The notes: generated by a model not told the origin, from the sequence alone. DNA of 53,929 nt from SCTG01 sp036005325 (GCA_036005325.1 DASYQR010000083.1:1-53929); one strand, 5' to 3'; positions 16,418-24,732 are shown, counted from the stretch's first letter. Made by a program: numbers and translations.

Positions 16418-17323
16418 ATGCGTATCTGCTCCCTGCTTCCAGGAGCGACGGAGGTCGTAGCCACTCTCGGCCTCGCGGACGACCTCGTGGCCATCAGCCA
16501 TGAATGCGACTATCCACCGGAAATCCGACAAAAGCCTGTCATCATCCGCAGCGTTGTGGACCCCAAGCAGACGAGCAGTCCGAACATCGACCGACAAGTC
16601 CGGGAGGCTCTGTGGGACGGCAAGGGGCTTTATCAGATCGACGAGGCCCTGTTGCGCCGATTGGACCCCGACCTCATCATCACGCAGAGCCTCTGCGACG
16701 TCTGCGCTGTGACGCCGACCGAAGTCACGCGCGTCCTGGCCGGCTTGGCGCGAAGGCCTCAAATGATATCGCTCGATGCCACGGATCTTCAGGGCGTCTT
16801 CCGCGACATCAAAGCCATCGGTGTTGCCACCGGGCGGGATGCCCAAGCCAGGCGGCTGGTTGACGCACTCACAGGCCGCCTTGCCAAGGTCCGGGCGTTG
16901 GTCGAGGGAGAAACCCGACGCCGCGTGGCCTGTATCGAATGGCTGGAACCCCTGTACTGCGCGGGACATTGGGTTCCGGAGATGGTGACCCTAGCCGGCG
17001 GAGCGGATCTCCTGGCGACGGCCGGAGCCCCGTCCACACAAGTCTCGTGGGAGCAAGTGCGTGGCGCTCAACCCGATGTGCTCGTGCTCATGCCGTGCGG
17101 CTTCAGTATCGACCGGACGCTTTCCGAACTGGACCGGTTGACCTCCCGTCCGGGATGGAACGACGTGCCGGCTGTCCAAACCGGCTCGGTCTATGCCGTC
17201 GAGGGGCCGGCCTACTTTAACCGATCAGGGCCTCGCCTGGTGGATGGCGTGGAACTGCTGGCCGCGCTGTTCTTTCCTCCCCGCTTCGGAAATCGGATTC
17301 CGGAAGGTGCGCGCCGGGCATGA
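16418..17323 (+). CDS. BtuF-like cobalamin-binding / periplasmic-binding-fold protein without signal peptide
   Basis: A 301-residue protein of the class III substrate-binding fold. The ATG at 16418 gives MRICSLLPGATEVVATLGLADDL, the BtuF-type beginning, directly at the fold with no signal peptide or lipobox. Other landmarks are SHECDYPPEI, ITQSLCDVCAV, WLEPLYCAGHWVPEMV and YFNRSGPRLVDGVELLA. Such proteins are called cobalamin-binding proteins in many genomes, but without export and without btuCD nearby it is unlikely to be a classical ABC importer subunit. Its stop overlaps the hpnD start (ATGA, 17320-17323). Confidence 0.78.
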   Translation: MRICSLLPGATEVVATLGLADDLVAISHECDYPPEIRQKPVIIRSVVDPKQTSSPNIDRQVREALWDGKGLYQIDEALLRRLDPDLIITQSLCDVCAVTPTEVTRVLAGLARRPQMISLDATDLQGVFRDIKAIGVATGRDAQARRLVDALTGRLAKVRALVEGETRRRVACIEWLEPLYCAGHWVPEMVTLAGGADLLATAGAPSTQVSWEQVRGAQPDVLVLMPCGFSIDRTLSELDRLTSRPGWNDVPAVQTGSVYAVEGPAYFNRSGPRLVDGVELLAALFFPPRFGNRIPEGARRA

Positions 17324-18219
17324 CGAGTCGCGAGGCTCAACAGTACTGTACCGATCTCGCCAGTCGGAGCGGCAGCAATTTCTACTACTCGTTTTTTTTC
17401 CTTCCCCCTGAGCGCCGCGAGGCGATGCATGCGGTCTATGCCTTTTGTCGTGAGGTGGACAGCATCGTGGACGATCCGGAACCCGGATCGAACCCGCGCA
17501 ACCAGTTGGCGAACTGGCGCGCGGGGCTGGCGGCGCTCTACCGAACGGATCAGGCCGCCGTTCCCCCCGCTTCTCCGGTCCTACGTTGTCTGGACGACCA
17601 TATCCGTCGGCTCGGCATTCCCCAGGAATATTTCGAGGATCTCATCGCCGGCGTCGAGATGGACCTGACCATCAATCGTTACGCCACCTTTCGCGATCTC
17701 TACCAATACTGCTATCGGGTCGCCTCCGTCGTCGGGCTCATCTGTCTGAAGATTTTCGGGGCCCACGCGCCGGAGGCGCAGACCTACGCCGTCAACCTGG
17801 GCGTCGCCTTTCAGCTGACGAACATCCTGCGCGATCTGAAAACAGACGGAGGGCGCGGACGCATCTACCTTCCAGCGGAAGATCTGACCCGATTCGGGTA
17901 TACCGAGCAGGAACTCTTGGCCGGCGCGTATACACCGGCGTTCATCAATCTCATGGAATTCGAGTGCCGGCGTACTCAGGACTACTACCGCGCCGCTGCG
18001 GCTGCTCTCCCCGAGATGGATCGCCGGGCCCTACTCCCCGCCGAAATCATGCGCGCGATCTACTACACGATTCTGAAACGCATCGAGGCCTCGCGGTATC
18101 GGGTGTTCACCCGCCGCATCACGCTGTCTCCCCCACACCGCATGGCCGTCGCTCTCAAAGCCTGGCTGGCCTGCCGGCTGAAGCGGGCTTCTGTTCCGAC
18201 TGGCTTCGCAGCGCAGTAA
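17320..18219 (+). CDS. hpnD: Presqualene diphosphate synthase HpnD (squalene/phytoene synthase family)
   Basis: A 299-residue prenyl condensing enzyme. The two Asp-rich motifs are DSIVDD (47-52) and RDLKTD (171-176, Asp172 and Asp176), with the substrate-pocket signatures FYYSFFFLPPERR and YCYRVASVVGL. It condenses two farnesyl diphosphates to presqualene diphosphate in the HpnCDE route to squalene and hopanoids. HpnD rather than HpnC is inferred from the N-terminus and the NRYATFRDLYQYCYRVA pattern. hpnC, hpnE and the hopene cyclase are outside the window, but the hopanoid methylase HpnR is at 39-40.6 kb. It is translationally coupled to the BtuF-like gene. Confidence 0.9.
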   Translation: MTSREAQQYCTDLASRSGSNFYYSFFFLPPERREAMHAVYAFCREVDSIVDDPEPGSNPRNQLANWRAGLAALYRTDQAAVPPASPVLRCLDDHIRRLGIPQEYFEDLIAGVEMDLTINRYATFRDLYQYCYRVASVVGLICLKIFGAHAPEAQTYAVNLGVAFQLTNILRDLKTDGGRGRIYLPAEDLTRFGYTEQELLAGAYTPAFINLMEFECRRTQDYYRAAAAALPEMDRRALLPAEIMRAIYYTILKRIEASRYRVFTRRITLSPPHRMAVALKAWLACRLKRASVPTGFAAQ

Positions 18220-18253
18220 AAAAAGGCAGGCGCCCATTTCGGAGTGCCTGCCT
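18217..18253 (-). terminator. Rho-independent terminator of the two-cytochrome operon
   Basis: On the minus strand an 8-bp stem (AGGCAGGC at 18246-18253 pairing with GCCTGCCT at 18224-18231) is followed by a run of seven T (18217-18223). It lies 27 bp past the stop of the last cytochrome. The T-run also contains the hpnD stop codon read on the other strand. Confidence 0.85.
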
Positions 18254-18280
18254 CCACATGCCGCCCGCTTTCAATCAGCC

Positions 18281-18724
18281 CTATTTGCTTGCAAAACTCC
18301 GCTCGTAGAGAATCACGAGCCAGGCTTCGTCCTCGGTGATCGCGGTGCCGATCATCGGCACCATGCCGGTCCCGGCGCTCCCGTTCTTGAGCACCCAGAA
18401 CATCTCGCCGTCCTTTCGGTTCTTGTGGAACTTCGGATTGGTAAAGTCCCGCGGCGAGGGGTTCAGGATCTGACCGGCCGGGCCGTCTCCCTTGCCGGTC
18501 GCCCCATGGCAGTTGAAGCAAGTCCCTTTCCCCCCATAGATCGCCTTCCCTTTGGCGATGTTCTCAGGGGTCTTGGCCATCGGATTCTTCATCGCCTTGG
18601 CCTCGGCACGCTGATCGGGCGGCACGCGAGCGAGCGTCGGATCCTTCTCCTCGGCAAACGCCACAGCGGCCACCACCGCACAGACCGACAGGGCAACCAG
18701 TCCTGATTTCAGACAACCCATCAT
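18281..18724 (-). CDS. Small monoheme cytochrome c (paralog 1)
   Basis: A 147-residue exported cytochrome c. The signal peptide (1-24) ends VAFA-EE. The heme motif CFNCH is at 69-73, and GTGMVPMIG near residue 120 supplies the distal Met. The ATG follows a strong AAGGAGG. It shares the blocks ARVPPDQR, KTPENIAKGKA, GDGPAGQIL, SPRDFTNPKFHKNR, DGEMFWVLKNG and EDEAWLVILYERSF with two neighbours. It is likely a periplasmic electron shuttle; the partner is unknown. The stop is followed by a clear terminator. Confidence 0.92.
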   Translation of the reverse strand: MMGCLKSGLVALSVCAVVAAVAFAEEKDPTLARVPPDQRAEAKAMKNPMAKTPENIAKGKAIYGGKGTCFNCHGATGKGDGPAGQILNPSPRDFTNPKFHKNRKDGEMFWVLKNGSAGTGMVPMIGTAITEDEAWLVILYERSFASK

Positions 18725-18738
18725 GAGCCTCCTTAAGA

Positions 18739-19179
18739 TTATTTTTTGCTCTCGAAACTGCGCACGTACAGAATCACAGACCAGGCTTCTTCCTCAATAA
18801 TGGGGCCTCCAATGAATGGTACCATCCCCGTCCCGACAATCCCGTTCTTGAGCACCCAGAACATTTCGCCATCAGTCCGGTTCCTCTGGAATTTGGGGTT
18901 CGTGAAGTCCCGAGGAGAAGGCTTTGAAAACGCGCTGTTGGCTCCATCACCCTTGCCGCTGAGACCATGGCAGCGAAAACAGGAACCTTTGCCCTCATAG
19001 ACCGCCTTGCCCTTCGCGATATTTTCCGGAGTCCTTGCAATGGGATTCTTCAGGGCCCTGGCGGCGATCCGTTCATTGGGAGGAACACGCGGCTCAATCG
19101 GATTCCTCTCTTCCGCATACGTCATCGCAACGGTGGTTGCGAGGACGGCCACGGCAATCACTCCAAATTTCAGCAGCAT
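18739..19179 (-). CDS. Small monoheme cytochrome c (paralog 2)
   Basis: A 146-residue exported cytochrome c from ATG 19179, with a signal peptide ending TYA-EE. The heme motif CFRCH is at 67-71, and GTGMVPFIG carries the distal Met. Compared with its neighbours it has lost the GPAG segment after the heme (GANSAFSKPSPRDF) and has drifted more. No AGGAGG-like site is present before the ATG: the upstream bases are C-rich (GGGACCCCCTTG). It is probably co-transcribed with paralog 1, 14 bp downstream, but its own promoter is not obvious since a terminator lies 53 bp upstream. Expression may therefore be low. Confidence 0.88.
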   Translation of the reverse strand: MLLKFGVIAVAVLATTVAMTYAEERNPIEPRVPPNERIAARALKNPIARTPENIAKGKAVYEGKGSCFRCHGLSGKGDGANSAFSKPSPRDFTNPKFQRNRTDGEMFWVLKNGIVGTGMVPFIGGPIIEEEAWSVILYVRSFESKK

Positions 19180-19230
19180 CAAGGGGGTCCCGGGGAATGG
19201 CTTAGAAAGCTAGACATGGCATGGACTCGA

Positions 19231-19266
19231 ATAAAAAGGGCAGGCGCCCCATCCGAACGCCTGCCC
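19231..19266 (-). terminator. Rho-independent terminator of cytochrome paralog 3
   Basis: A 9-bp stem (GGGCAGGCG at 19258-19266 and CGCCTGCCC at 19238-19246 on the minus strand), then TTTTTAT. It lies 25 bp after the stop of the upstream cytochrome. The stem sequence is nearly the same as that of the terminator at 18217-18253, showing that gene and terminator were duplicated together. Confidence 0.85.
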
Positions 19267-19290
19267 CACAGGGAATTCTCCCGTTAACCC

Positions 19291-19755
19291 TTACTTGCCT
19301 TCAAAGCTCCGCTCGTACGTGATGATAAACCAGGCCTCCTCCTCCGTGATCGCAGCCGGAATCAACGGAACCATCGGAGTCGGTCCTCCTGTCCCATTCG
19401 GCCCATTGCTTCCATTTTTGATCACCCACATCATTTCACCATCGGTCCGATTCTTGTGGAACTTCGGACTCGTGAAGTTCCGCGGCGCAATCGGCAGGAT
19501 CGCACCAGCCGGGCCGTCTCCCTTCCCGCTCGTCCCGTGGCAGTTCAAACAGGTGCCCTTGCCCTCAAACAGGGCTTTCCCCTTGGCAATGTTCTCAGGG
19601 GTTTTGGCAACCGGATTCTTCAACGCCTTCGCGGCGGCACGCTGATCACTCGGCACACGTGACGGCACCACATCCAATTCTTCACCAGCATAAGCGGTCG
19701 AGCCGACCATCGCACACACCGATACTGCAATCAGTCCTGACTTCAGATAACCCAT
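19291..19755 (-). CDS. Small monoheme cytochrome c (paralog 3)
   Basis: A 154-residue exported cytochrome c. The start at ATG 19755 is chosen because AAGGAGG precedes it by 6 bases and it begins MGYLKSGLIAVSVCAM like paralog 1; the longer frame to 19815 would cross the promoter region. The signal peptide ends STAYAGE. The heme motif CLNCH is at 69-73. A seven-residue insertion near the distal Met (NGPNGTGGPTPMVPLIP) distinguishes it. It has its own near-consensus promoter and terminator, so it is a monocistronic unit and likely the most strongly expressed of the three. Confidence 0.92.
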   Translation of the reverse strand: MGYLKSGLIAVSVCAMVGSTAYAGEELDVVPSRVPSDQRAAAKALKNPVAKTPENIAKGKALFEGKGTCLNCHGTSGKGDGPAGAILPIAPRNFTSPKFHKNRTDGEMMWVIKNGSNGPNGTGGPTPMVPLIPAAITEEEAWFIITYERSFEGK

Positions 19756-19826
19756 CACTTCCCTCCTTGTGGTTAGTGCCCTACCCATTTGTATCATCTC
19801 AATAAAACAGGCCAAAAAGACGGGTC

Positions 19827-19855
19827 ACTATAGCGTGGCCTCCTGTGTGTGTCAA
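19827..19855 (-). promoter_or_regulatory. Strong sigma-70-type promoter of cytochrome paralog 3
   Basis: Minus strand TTGACA (19850-19855, perfect), a 17-bp spacer and TATAGT (19827-19832, 5 of 6). Transcription should begin near 19820, giving a leader of about 65 nt. This is the best-matching vegetative promoter seen in the window. Confidence 0.85.
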
Positions 19856-19987
19856 GATGGTTTTGCCCTTGACATACGCATAGGCGATGCCACGTCATAA
19901 CGTCTCGAAACCATAATAGGTTTGACGGAAAACCGTCCTGCTCCTGCCGCGGCTGCGGCATGCCGTGCCGCATTCCGGGCACCTCTA

Positions 19988-20401
19988 TTACCGCTCTGTC
20001 GTTCGGCTCGGATCCACTTTACTCCGATCGAACGGCTCCGGGAAGTAATCCGCAATAGACCGCTGCGTGAACCCGCCGCGGCCGTCTTCCAGCAAGACTT
20101 CCAATCTCGGCGCGAATTCCCAAAGGACTTGGCGGCAGGCGCCGCAGGGAGGGCAACCTCCATTGGCCCCTCCCGCGATCGCGATCGTCTTGAATCCCCG
20201 TCGTCCCTCCGAGAGGGCCTTGAAGAGCGCAACCCGTTCCGCGCAGATCCCTAAATATGTAGGACTCTCGATATTACAGCCCGTGAAGACCGTCCCGTCG
20301 TCACAGAGCAACGCCGCGCCGACCATGAACTTGGAGGTCGGCGCCACGGCCATCTCTTTGGCCGCTCGGGCCTTGATCAGGAGCTCCGCTTTATCCGTCA
20401 C
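19988..20401 (-). CDS. cdd: Cytidine deaminase
   Basis: A 137-residue homotetramer-type cytidine deaminase of pyrimidine salvage. It has the substrate and zinc motifs GCNIESPTYLGICAERVA (zinc Cys and catalytic Glu) and PPCGACRQVLWEF (two more zinc Cys). The length fits the short class. The C-terminal ~15 residues (FDRSKVDPSRTTER) are extra and low in structure. It lies 27 bp after rodZ on the same strand and probably ends that operon. A small inverted repeat (TGCGGCA at 19954-19960 and TGCCGCA at 19966-19972) follows its stop but lacks a T-run. Confidence 0.93.
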   Translation of the reverse strand: MTDKAELLIKARAAKEMAVAPTSKFMVGAALLCDDGTVFTGCNIESPTYLGICAERVALFKALSEGRRGFKTIAIAGGANGGCPPCGACRQVLWEFAPRLEVLLEDGRGGFTQRSIADYFPEPFDRSKVDPSRTTER

Positions 20402-20428
20402 ATGGATCTCCCCGAACCGAAACCATTC

Positions 20429-21244
20429 TCAGGGGGTGAAGACGATTTCCTTGGCGACTTGCCCGCTGCCACCATAGGGGCCTTGCAGCTTCCCGTTGAG
20501 TGAGATGCGCACGCCGCCCGCGTTTCCGAGAGTGAGCGTCAATCGTTCCTGAGCCTTCCATCGGACCCGGTCACCTGGATTCAGCAGAACTTCCTGGATA
20601 GCTGCCTGATCGGCCCGCACTTTGATCCAGCATCGCTCAACAGCTTCGATATCCAGGACCAGTTTCTTCCTGCCATCAGGGGCAATCCCTTCCAGAGGTA
20701 ACGCACCGGAGAAATTGCGTTCCACCTCAGAATGGCCGGAAAAGGGACGGGAACCTGGATCACCCGGCGAGGTGGACGGATCGGCTCGGGGAAGCTCCGG
20801 AGCGGGAGCGGGCAGCGGTGCGGAGGGGACCGGCGCAGGGAGGGGCCGTTGCTCGCTCCGATCGCGGTCCCGTCCCATGAGCACGAACAAGACGAGCAGG
20901 GCGGCGGCAATCGCCCCGACCACGATGTTGCGATTCGTCTTCTTTCGCCGTTCTTCCTCTTCCAATTGCTGTTTCAGGGATTCCCGTTCGGCGCGCTTGG
21001 CGTAGAACTGGCCTCCCGACTCATCGAATTGCCGGATGACCGCGCCTTCGTTCAGCCCCAGGAGACGGGCATAGGATCGCACAAACCCCTTCGCAAAGAC
21101 TTCATCCGGAAGCTTTGCGTAGTTATTGTCCTCGACCGCCTTGAGATACTGCGGCAGGATGCGGGTTCTGGCAGCCGCCTCTTCGAGGGTTAACCCCTTG
21201 GCCTCGCGGGCCCGCTGGAAGTTTTCGCCGAGTGAGTCACTCAT
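20429..21244 (-). CDS. RodZ-like cytoskeletal / HTH membrane protein
   Basis: A 271-residue protein. Residues ~5-75 are an Xre-type HTH (EAKGLTLEEAAARTRILPQYLKAVEDN, GFVRSYARLLGL). A charged coil follows (85-105), then one transmembrane helix (107-123), a Pro-rich linker (about 130-165) and a C-terminal DUF4115 beta domain (about 190-268: CWIKVRADQ, VLNPGDRVRWKA, LTLGNAGGVRISLNG). RodZ links MreB to the membrane and sets rod shape. It lies 18 bp downstream of a TPR lipoprotein, a neighbourhood like that of the pilF/rodZ pair in proteobacteria. mreB is not in the window. Confidence 0.88.
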   Translation of the reverse strand: MSDSLGENFQRAREAKGLTLEEAAARTRILPQYLKAVEDNNYAKLPDEVFAKGFVRSYARLLGLNEGAVIRQFDESGGQFYAKRAERESLKQQLEEEERRKKTNRNIVVGAIAAALLVLFVLMGRDRDRSEQRPLPAPVPSAPLPAPAPELPRADPSTSPGDPGSRPFSGHSEVERNFSGALPLEGIAPDGRKKLVLDIEAVERCWIKVRADQAAIQEVLLNPGDRVRWKAQERLTLTLGNAGGVRISLNGKLQGPYGGSGQVAKEIVFTP

Positions 21245-21262
21245 AAGTAGGCTCTATTCGCC

Positions 21263-21949
21263 CTACCGAAGTTGCTGCATCAACTTGGTTGACATTTTCC
21301 CGACATCTCCCTCCGGATCCAATGCCTTCGCCTGGGCCAAGGCTTCACGGGCCTTCCCGTCCTCTCCCTGCTTCATGAACAATTGCCCCAGCGAAAGAAA
21401 GACGATCGCCCGCGGGACATTGGGGGGTTCGATCTTCAGAGCGGATTGGAGAGCCTGAATAGCGCCCGGGTTATCCCCTTGTAAATGAAGAACCTCTGCA
21501 AGATTGTAGTAGGCGCGATCAGGCGTCGCATAGAGTGGCAGGAGCGTGGCTTTCCGCAACACCTCCGCCGCTTCCGGTAAACGCTTTTGCACGATCAAAG
21601 CCCGTCCCAGGTAATTGAGCGCCTCGCCGTTAACGGGCTCCAGATTGACGCAGGTCCGGAATTCCCGTTCAGCGTCGGCGTACGCCTTCCGTTCAAAGTA
21701 GATGCTACCCAACGCATAGTGGGCGTCGTAGTTTTCCGGATCCAGCTGGATCGATCTTTGGAACGAGACGAAGGCTCGCTGTTGATCAGTTTCCAGGTAT
21801 GATACCCCCTGCTTGTAATGGCCCTCCGCTTCGCGCTTCTGTTTCTTCAGCGTCTCCTCGGTAACACACCCGGCAAGCAGACCGACGACCATGATGGACA
21901 CGACGATGTGCCTCCACGCCCTGCCGTCGAAACGTCCGCGATGTCCCAT
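21263..21949 (-). CDS. TPR-repeat lipoprotein, PilF/PilW- or NlpI-like
   Basis: A 228-residue predicted outer-membrane lipoprotein. A short cationic N-terminus and hydrophobic stretch end in the lipobox LLAGC, with Cys28 as the acylation site. Five or so TPR units follow (for example NYDAHYALGSIYFERKAYAD and GEALNYLGRALIVQKRLPEA). PilF/PilW helps PilQ secretin assembly in type IV pili and commonly sits next to rodZ-like genes, as here. Without other pilus genes nearby the specific role is not certain. It is 14 bp downstream of the PfkB kinase gene. Confidence 0.8.
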   Translation of the reverse strand: MGHRGRFDGRAWRHIVVSIMVVGLLAGCVTEETLKKQKREAEGHYKQGVSYLETDQQRAFVSFQRSIQLDPENYDAHYALGSIYFERKAYADAEREFRTCVNLEPVNGEALNYLGRALIVQKRLPEAAEVLRKATLLPLYATPDRAYYNLAEVLHLQGDNPGAIQALQSALKIEPPNVPRAIVFLSLGQLFMKQGEDGKAREALAQAKALDPEGDVGKMSTKLMQQLR

Positions 21950-21963
21950 GCGACCCCCCTTCG

Positions 21964-22875
21964 CTAGATGTCCTCAAAGAACGTCAGCCGCCTGAATTCT
22001 TTGAATCGCGTCTCAATCTCTTTGTAATCCAACTGCCGCAGCCGATCAAGACTGAACTCCTCCACGGCGAAGGAAGCCATCACGCTCCCGCACACGACGG
22101 CCCGGCAGAACGCCTCGTCGCTGAGATTGCCCGTACTGGCCAGATACCCCATAAAGCCACCCGCGAAACAATCCCCCGCCCCGGTCGGGTCCTTGACTTG
22201 CTCCATCGGAAAGGCAGGAGCGGCAAAGACACGATCGTGATTGAACATGAGCGCGCCGTACTCGCCGCGCTTGATGATGAGCGTCTTCGGGCCAGCCTCG
22301 CGGATCTTTCTGGCCACCTTCACAAGATTAGGGTCGCCACCCAGCGCACGTGCCTCACCGTCGTTGATGATCAGCACGTCCACATCGTTCAGCAGGCGGG
22401 CGAGGGCGGACCGCTTGCCGTCAATCCAGAAGTTCATCGTGTCGCAGGCCACTAGCCGAGGACGTTTCACCTGCTGAAGCACAGCGTACTGCAATTCGGG
22501 ATCGATATTGGCGAGAAAGAGCAGATCGGGCGCCCGGTAAGAATCCGGAATCTTGGGGCGGAAAGTCTCGAAGACATTCAATTGCGTATCGAGTGTCTTC
22601 GCTTCGTTCAGCTGGTACGAATACTCCCCCCGCCACCGGAATGTCTTCCCCGGACTCCGTTCCAGTCCTGCGAGATCGATTTCACGGCGGCGAAGAAAGG
22701 CGAGATGGCGCTCCGGAAAGTCCTCTCCCACCACCGCAATCAGGCTCACCTTCGCGAAGTAGCTCGCGGCTGTAGCGAAAAAGGCGGCGGACCCGCCCAG
22801 CACCTCAGTTCCCTCGCCGAACGGCGTCCGGACGGTATCCAAGGCTACAGACCCGACCACGACAAGTTGCAACAT
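21964..22875 (-). CDS. PfkB-family sugar/nucleoside kinase
   Basis: A 303-residue ribokinase-like enzyme. It has the N-terminal Gly-rich region (GGSAAFFATAASYFAKVSLIAVVG) and the C-terminal PfkB signature DPTGAGDCFAGGFMGYL with the catalytic Asp. The middle segment (DTMNFWIDGKRSALARLLNDVDVLIIND) is typical of a group of PfkB kinases found next to mtnP, the methylthioadenosine phosphorylase. Context therefore suggests a role in purine or methylthioribose salvage, but the substrate is not determined by sequence. It follows mtnP by 9 bp. Confidence 0.85.
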   Translation of the reverse strand: MLQLVVVGSVALDTVRTPFGEGTEVLGGSAAFFATAASYFAKVSLIAVVGEDFPERHLAFLRRREIDLAGLERSPGKTFRWRGEYSYQLNEAKTLDTQLNVFETFRPKIPDSYRAPDLLFLANIDPELQYAVLQQVKRPRLVACDTMNFWIDGKRSALARLLNDVDVLIINDGEARALGGDPNLVKVARKIREAGPKTLIIKRGEYGALMFNHDRVFAAPAFPMEQVKDPTGAGDCFAGGFMGYLASTGNLSDEAFCRAVVCGSVMASFAVEEFSLDRLRQLDYKEIETRFKEFRRLTFFEDI

Positions 22876-22884
22876 GATACGCCC

Positions 22885-23775
22885 TTACGTTCCTTTCGCG
22901 GTCTTGGTCGGCGGCTTATCGAGCAGCAGCGCCAGCCGTTTTCTCGCCGCCGCGGGAATCTTGTCTCGGGCCGTCAGCACCGCGGTCTCGAGGGCGCGGG
23001 AGCAGCCGCACGGGCGTGGCCCGGTCAAAGACTGCGTCACCGCACGAATAATCCGTCTAGATAGGGTCACGTTTTGGTGCAGGGTCGCGATGATGGCCTC
23101 TACCGTGACGGCGTCATGGCCCGGATGCCAGCAATCAAAGTCAGTCACGAGCGCCATGGTGGCATAGCACATTCCCGCCTCGCGCGCGAGCTTTGCCTCG
23201 GGGAGGTTCGTCATGCCGATCACATCCACTCCCCATTGCCGATAGATAAGCGACTCGGCGCGGGTCGAAAACTGCGGGCCTTCGATGCAGAGATACACGC
23301 CTCCCTCGTGGACGGTGGCGCCGCTTTTTCGCGCCGCCTCGGCGAGCTTGCCGGCTTCATCCCGACAGACGGGATCTGCCAACGCCACGTGAGCCACCAC
23401 GCCTCCCTCGAAGAAACTGCCGATCCGCCGCTTGGTCTGATCGTAGAACTGATCAGGGATCACGACGTGCCCCGGATGGAGCGCTTCCTTCATGCTGCCG
23501 ACCGCGCTTACGGAGATGAGGCGCTCGACGCCCAACTTTTTGAGCGCGTAAATATTCGCGCGGTAATTGATCTCGCTTGGCGAGAGCCGATGGCCACGAC
23601 CATGCCGGGACAAAAAGGCCATGCGCACGCCATCCAGGTCACCCACCACTACCGCATCGGACGGCTTGCCGAACGGCGTCGCGACCCGGACTTCTTTGAC
23701 GCGGGTCAGCCCTTCCATTTCGTAGAGCCCGCTGCCGCCGATGACGCCAATGAAGGCTTTCACTGCAGTCTTCAT
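22885..23775 (-). CDS. mtnP: S-methyl-5'-thioadenosine phosphorylase
   Basis: A 296-residue purine phosphorylase of methionine salvage that splits 5'-methylthioadenosine into adenine and methylthioribose-1-phosphate. Visible motifs are IGGSGLYEMEGL, a phosphate-site SRHGRGHRLSP, VSAVGSMKEALHPG, CIEGPQFSTRAES and IGMTNLPEAKLAREAGMCYATMALVTDFDCW, whose final Asp region binds adenine. A C-terminal ~30 residues (AARKRLALLLDKPPTKTAKGT) extend beyond the core. Its ATG directly follows the miaA stop (TGAATG). Confidence 0.94.
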   Translation of the reverse strand: MKTAVKAFIGVIGGSGLYEMEGLTRVKEVRVATPFGKPSDAVVVGDLDGVRMAFLSRHGRGHRLSPSEINYRANIYALKKLGVERLISVSAVGSMKEALHPGHVVIPDQFYDQTKRRIGSFFEGGVVAHVALADPVCRDEAGKLAEAARKSGATVHEGGVYLCIEGPQFSTRAESLIYRQWGVDVIGMTNLPEAKLAREAGMCYATMALVTDFDCWHPGHDAVTVEAIIATLHQNVTLSRRIIRAVTQSLTGPRPCGCSRALETAVLTARDKIPAAARKRLALLLDKPPTKTAKGT

Positions 23776-24732
23776 TCAACCTACCTGTTCCGCTATCACG
23801 ACTCCCAGCGTTGCTAAATGTTCCAACACACGCTGGGCAATCAGGTCCGTTGATTCCTCTTCACCAATTGTCAGCCAGTGCACGGTCGGGTCGTTGCGGA
23901 ACCAGGTCAGTTGCCGTTTGGCAAAATGCCGGGTATCCCGCTGCAAGCGCCGCACGGCTTCGTCCCAACCATAGTGGCCTTTCAAGTAGCCGGTCATCTG
24001 CCGATAACCCAACGCCTTCATGGACCCCAGGCTCTCGTCATATCCGTTCGCCAGTAACCTTCGCGTCTCCTCGACAAGGCCCCCCTCGATTTCCCGCAGT
24101 ACCCTAGCATCGATGTGGTGGTACAGGGCCGCTCGGTCCATGGTCAAGCCGATCATGATGGAACGGAACGGACGCTCCTGGAACTGATGGCGGCCATGCC
24201 ACTCGGACAGCGGCACGCCGGTTCTGATCATCACTTCGAGCGCTCGGACGATCTTATTACGGTCTCGCGCGTGGATGGTCCCGGCCAGGGCGGGATCTAC
24301 CTGCGCCAACCGGCGCCACAGATGGCCTTCGCCGACAGCGGCCTCTTCCTCGAGCAACTGCCGGCGTAATCCCCAATCGGCCGGTGGTCCTTCCCACAGG
24401 CCGTACGCCAGCGTGCGAACATACAGGCCCGTTCCTCCCACAACGAGCGGCACGCGCCCCTCCGCATGCAAGCGTGCGATCTCCTGCAACGCCACGCGCC
24501 GGTACAGGCCGGCGTTGAAGGGTTCGTCCGGCGCGACGAGATCGATGAGCCGATGCGGCACTCCATCCCGTTCCACGAGCCGCGGCTTGTCCGTGCCGAC
24601 ATCCATGCCGCGATACACTTGTGTGGAATCCGCGGTCAGAATTTCGGTCTTGAGCGCTTTCGCGATAGGGATCGCCACCCGGCTCTTCCCGATTGCCGTC
24701 GGCCCGACGAGAAAAACGACTGGCAAGGTCAT
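23776..24732 (-). CDS. miaA: tRNA dimethylallyltransferase MiaA
   Basis: A 318-residue enzyme that adds the isopentenyl group to A37 of tRNAs reading UNN codons. It has the P-loop GPTAIGKS, TADSTQVYRGMDVGTDKP, the catalytic-Asp/Thr region and the insertion domain (GLTMDRAALYHHIDARV). ATG 24732 is preferred because it forms an ATGA overlap with the mutL stop (24729-24732); an in-frame ATG three codons upstream is possible. mutL-miaA is a widely conserved pair. Confidence 0.96.
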   Translation of the reverse strand: MTLPVVFLVGPTAIGKSRVAIPIAKALKTEILTADSTQVYRGMDVGTDKPRLVERDGVPHRLIDLVAPDEPFNAGLYRRVALQEIARLHAEGRVPLVVGGTGLYVRTLAYGLWEGPPADWGLRRQLLEEEAAVGEGHLWRRLAQVDPALAGTIHARDRNKIVRALEVMIRTGVPLSEWHGRHQFQERPFRSIMIGLTMDRAALYHHIDARVLREIEGGLVEETRRLLANGYDESLGSMKALGYRQMTGYLKGHYGWDEAVRRLQRDTRHFAKRQLTWFRNDPTVHWLTIGEEESTDLIAQRVLEHLATLGVVIAEQVG

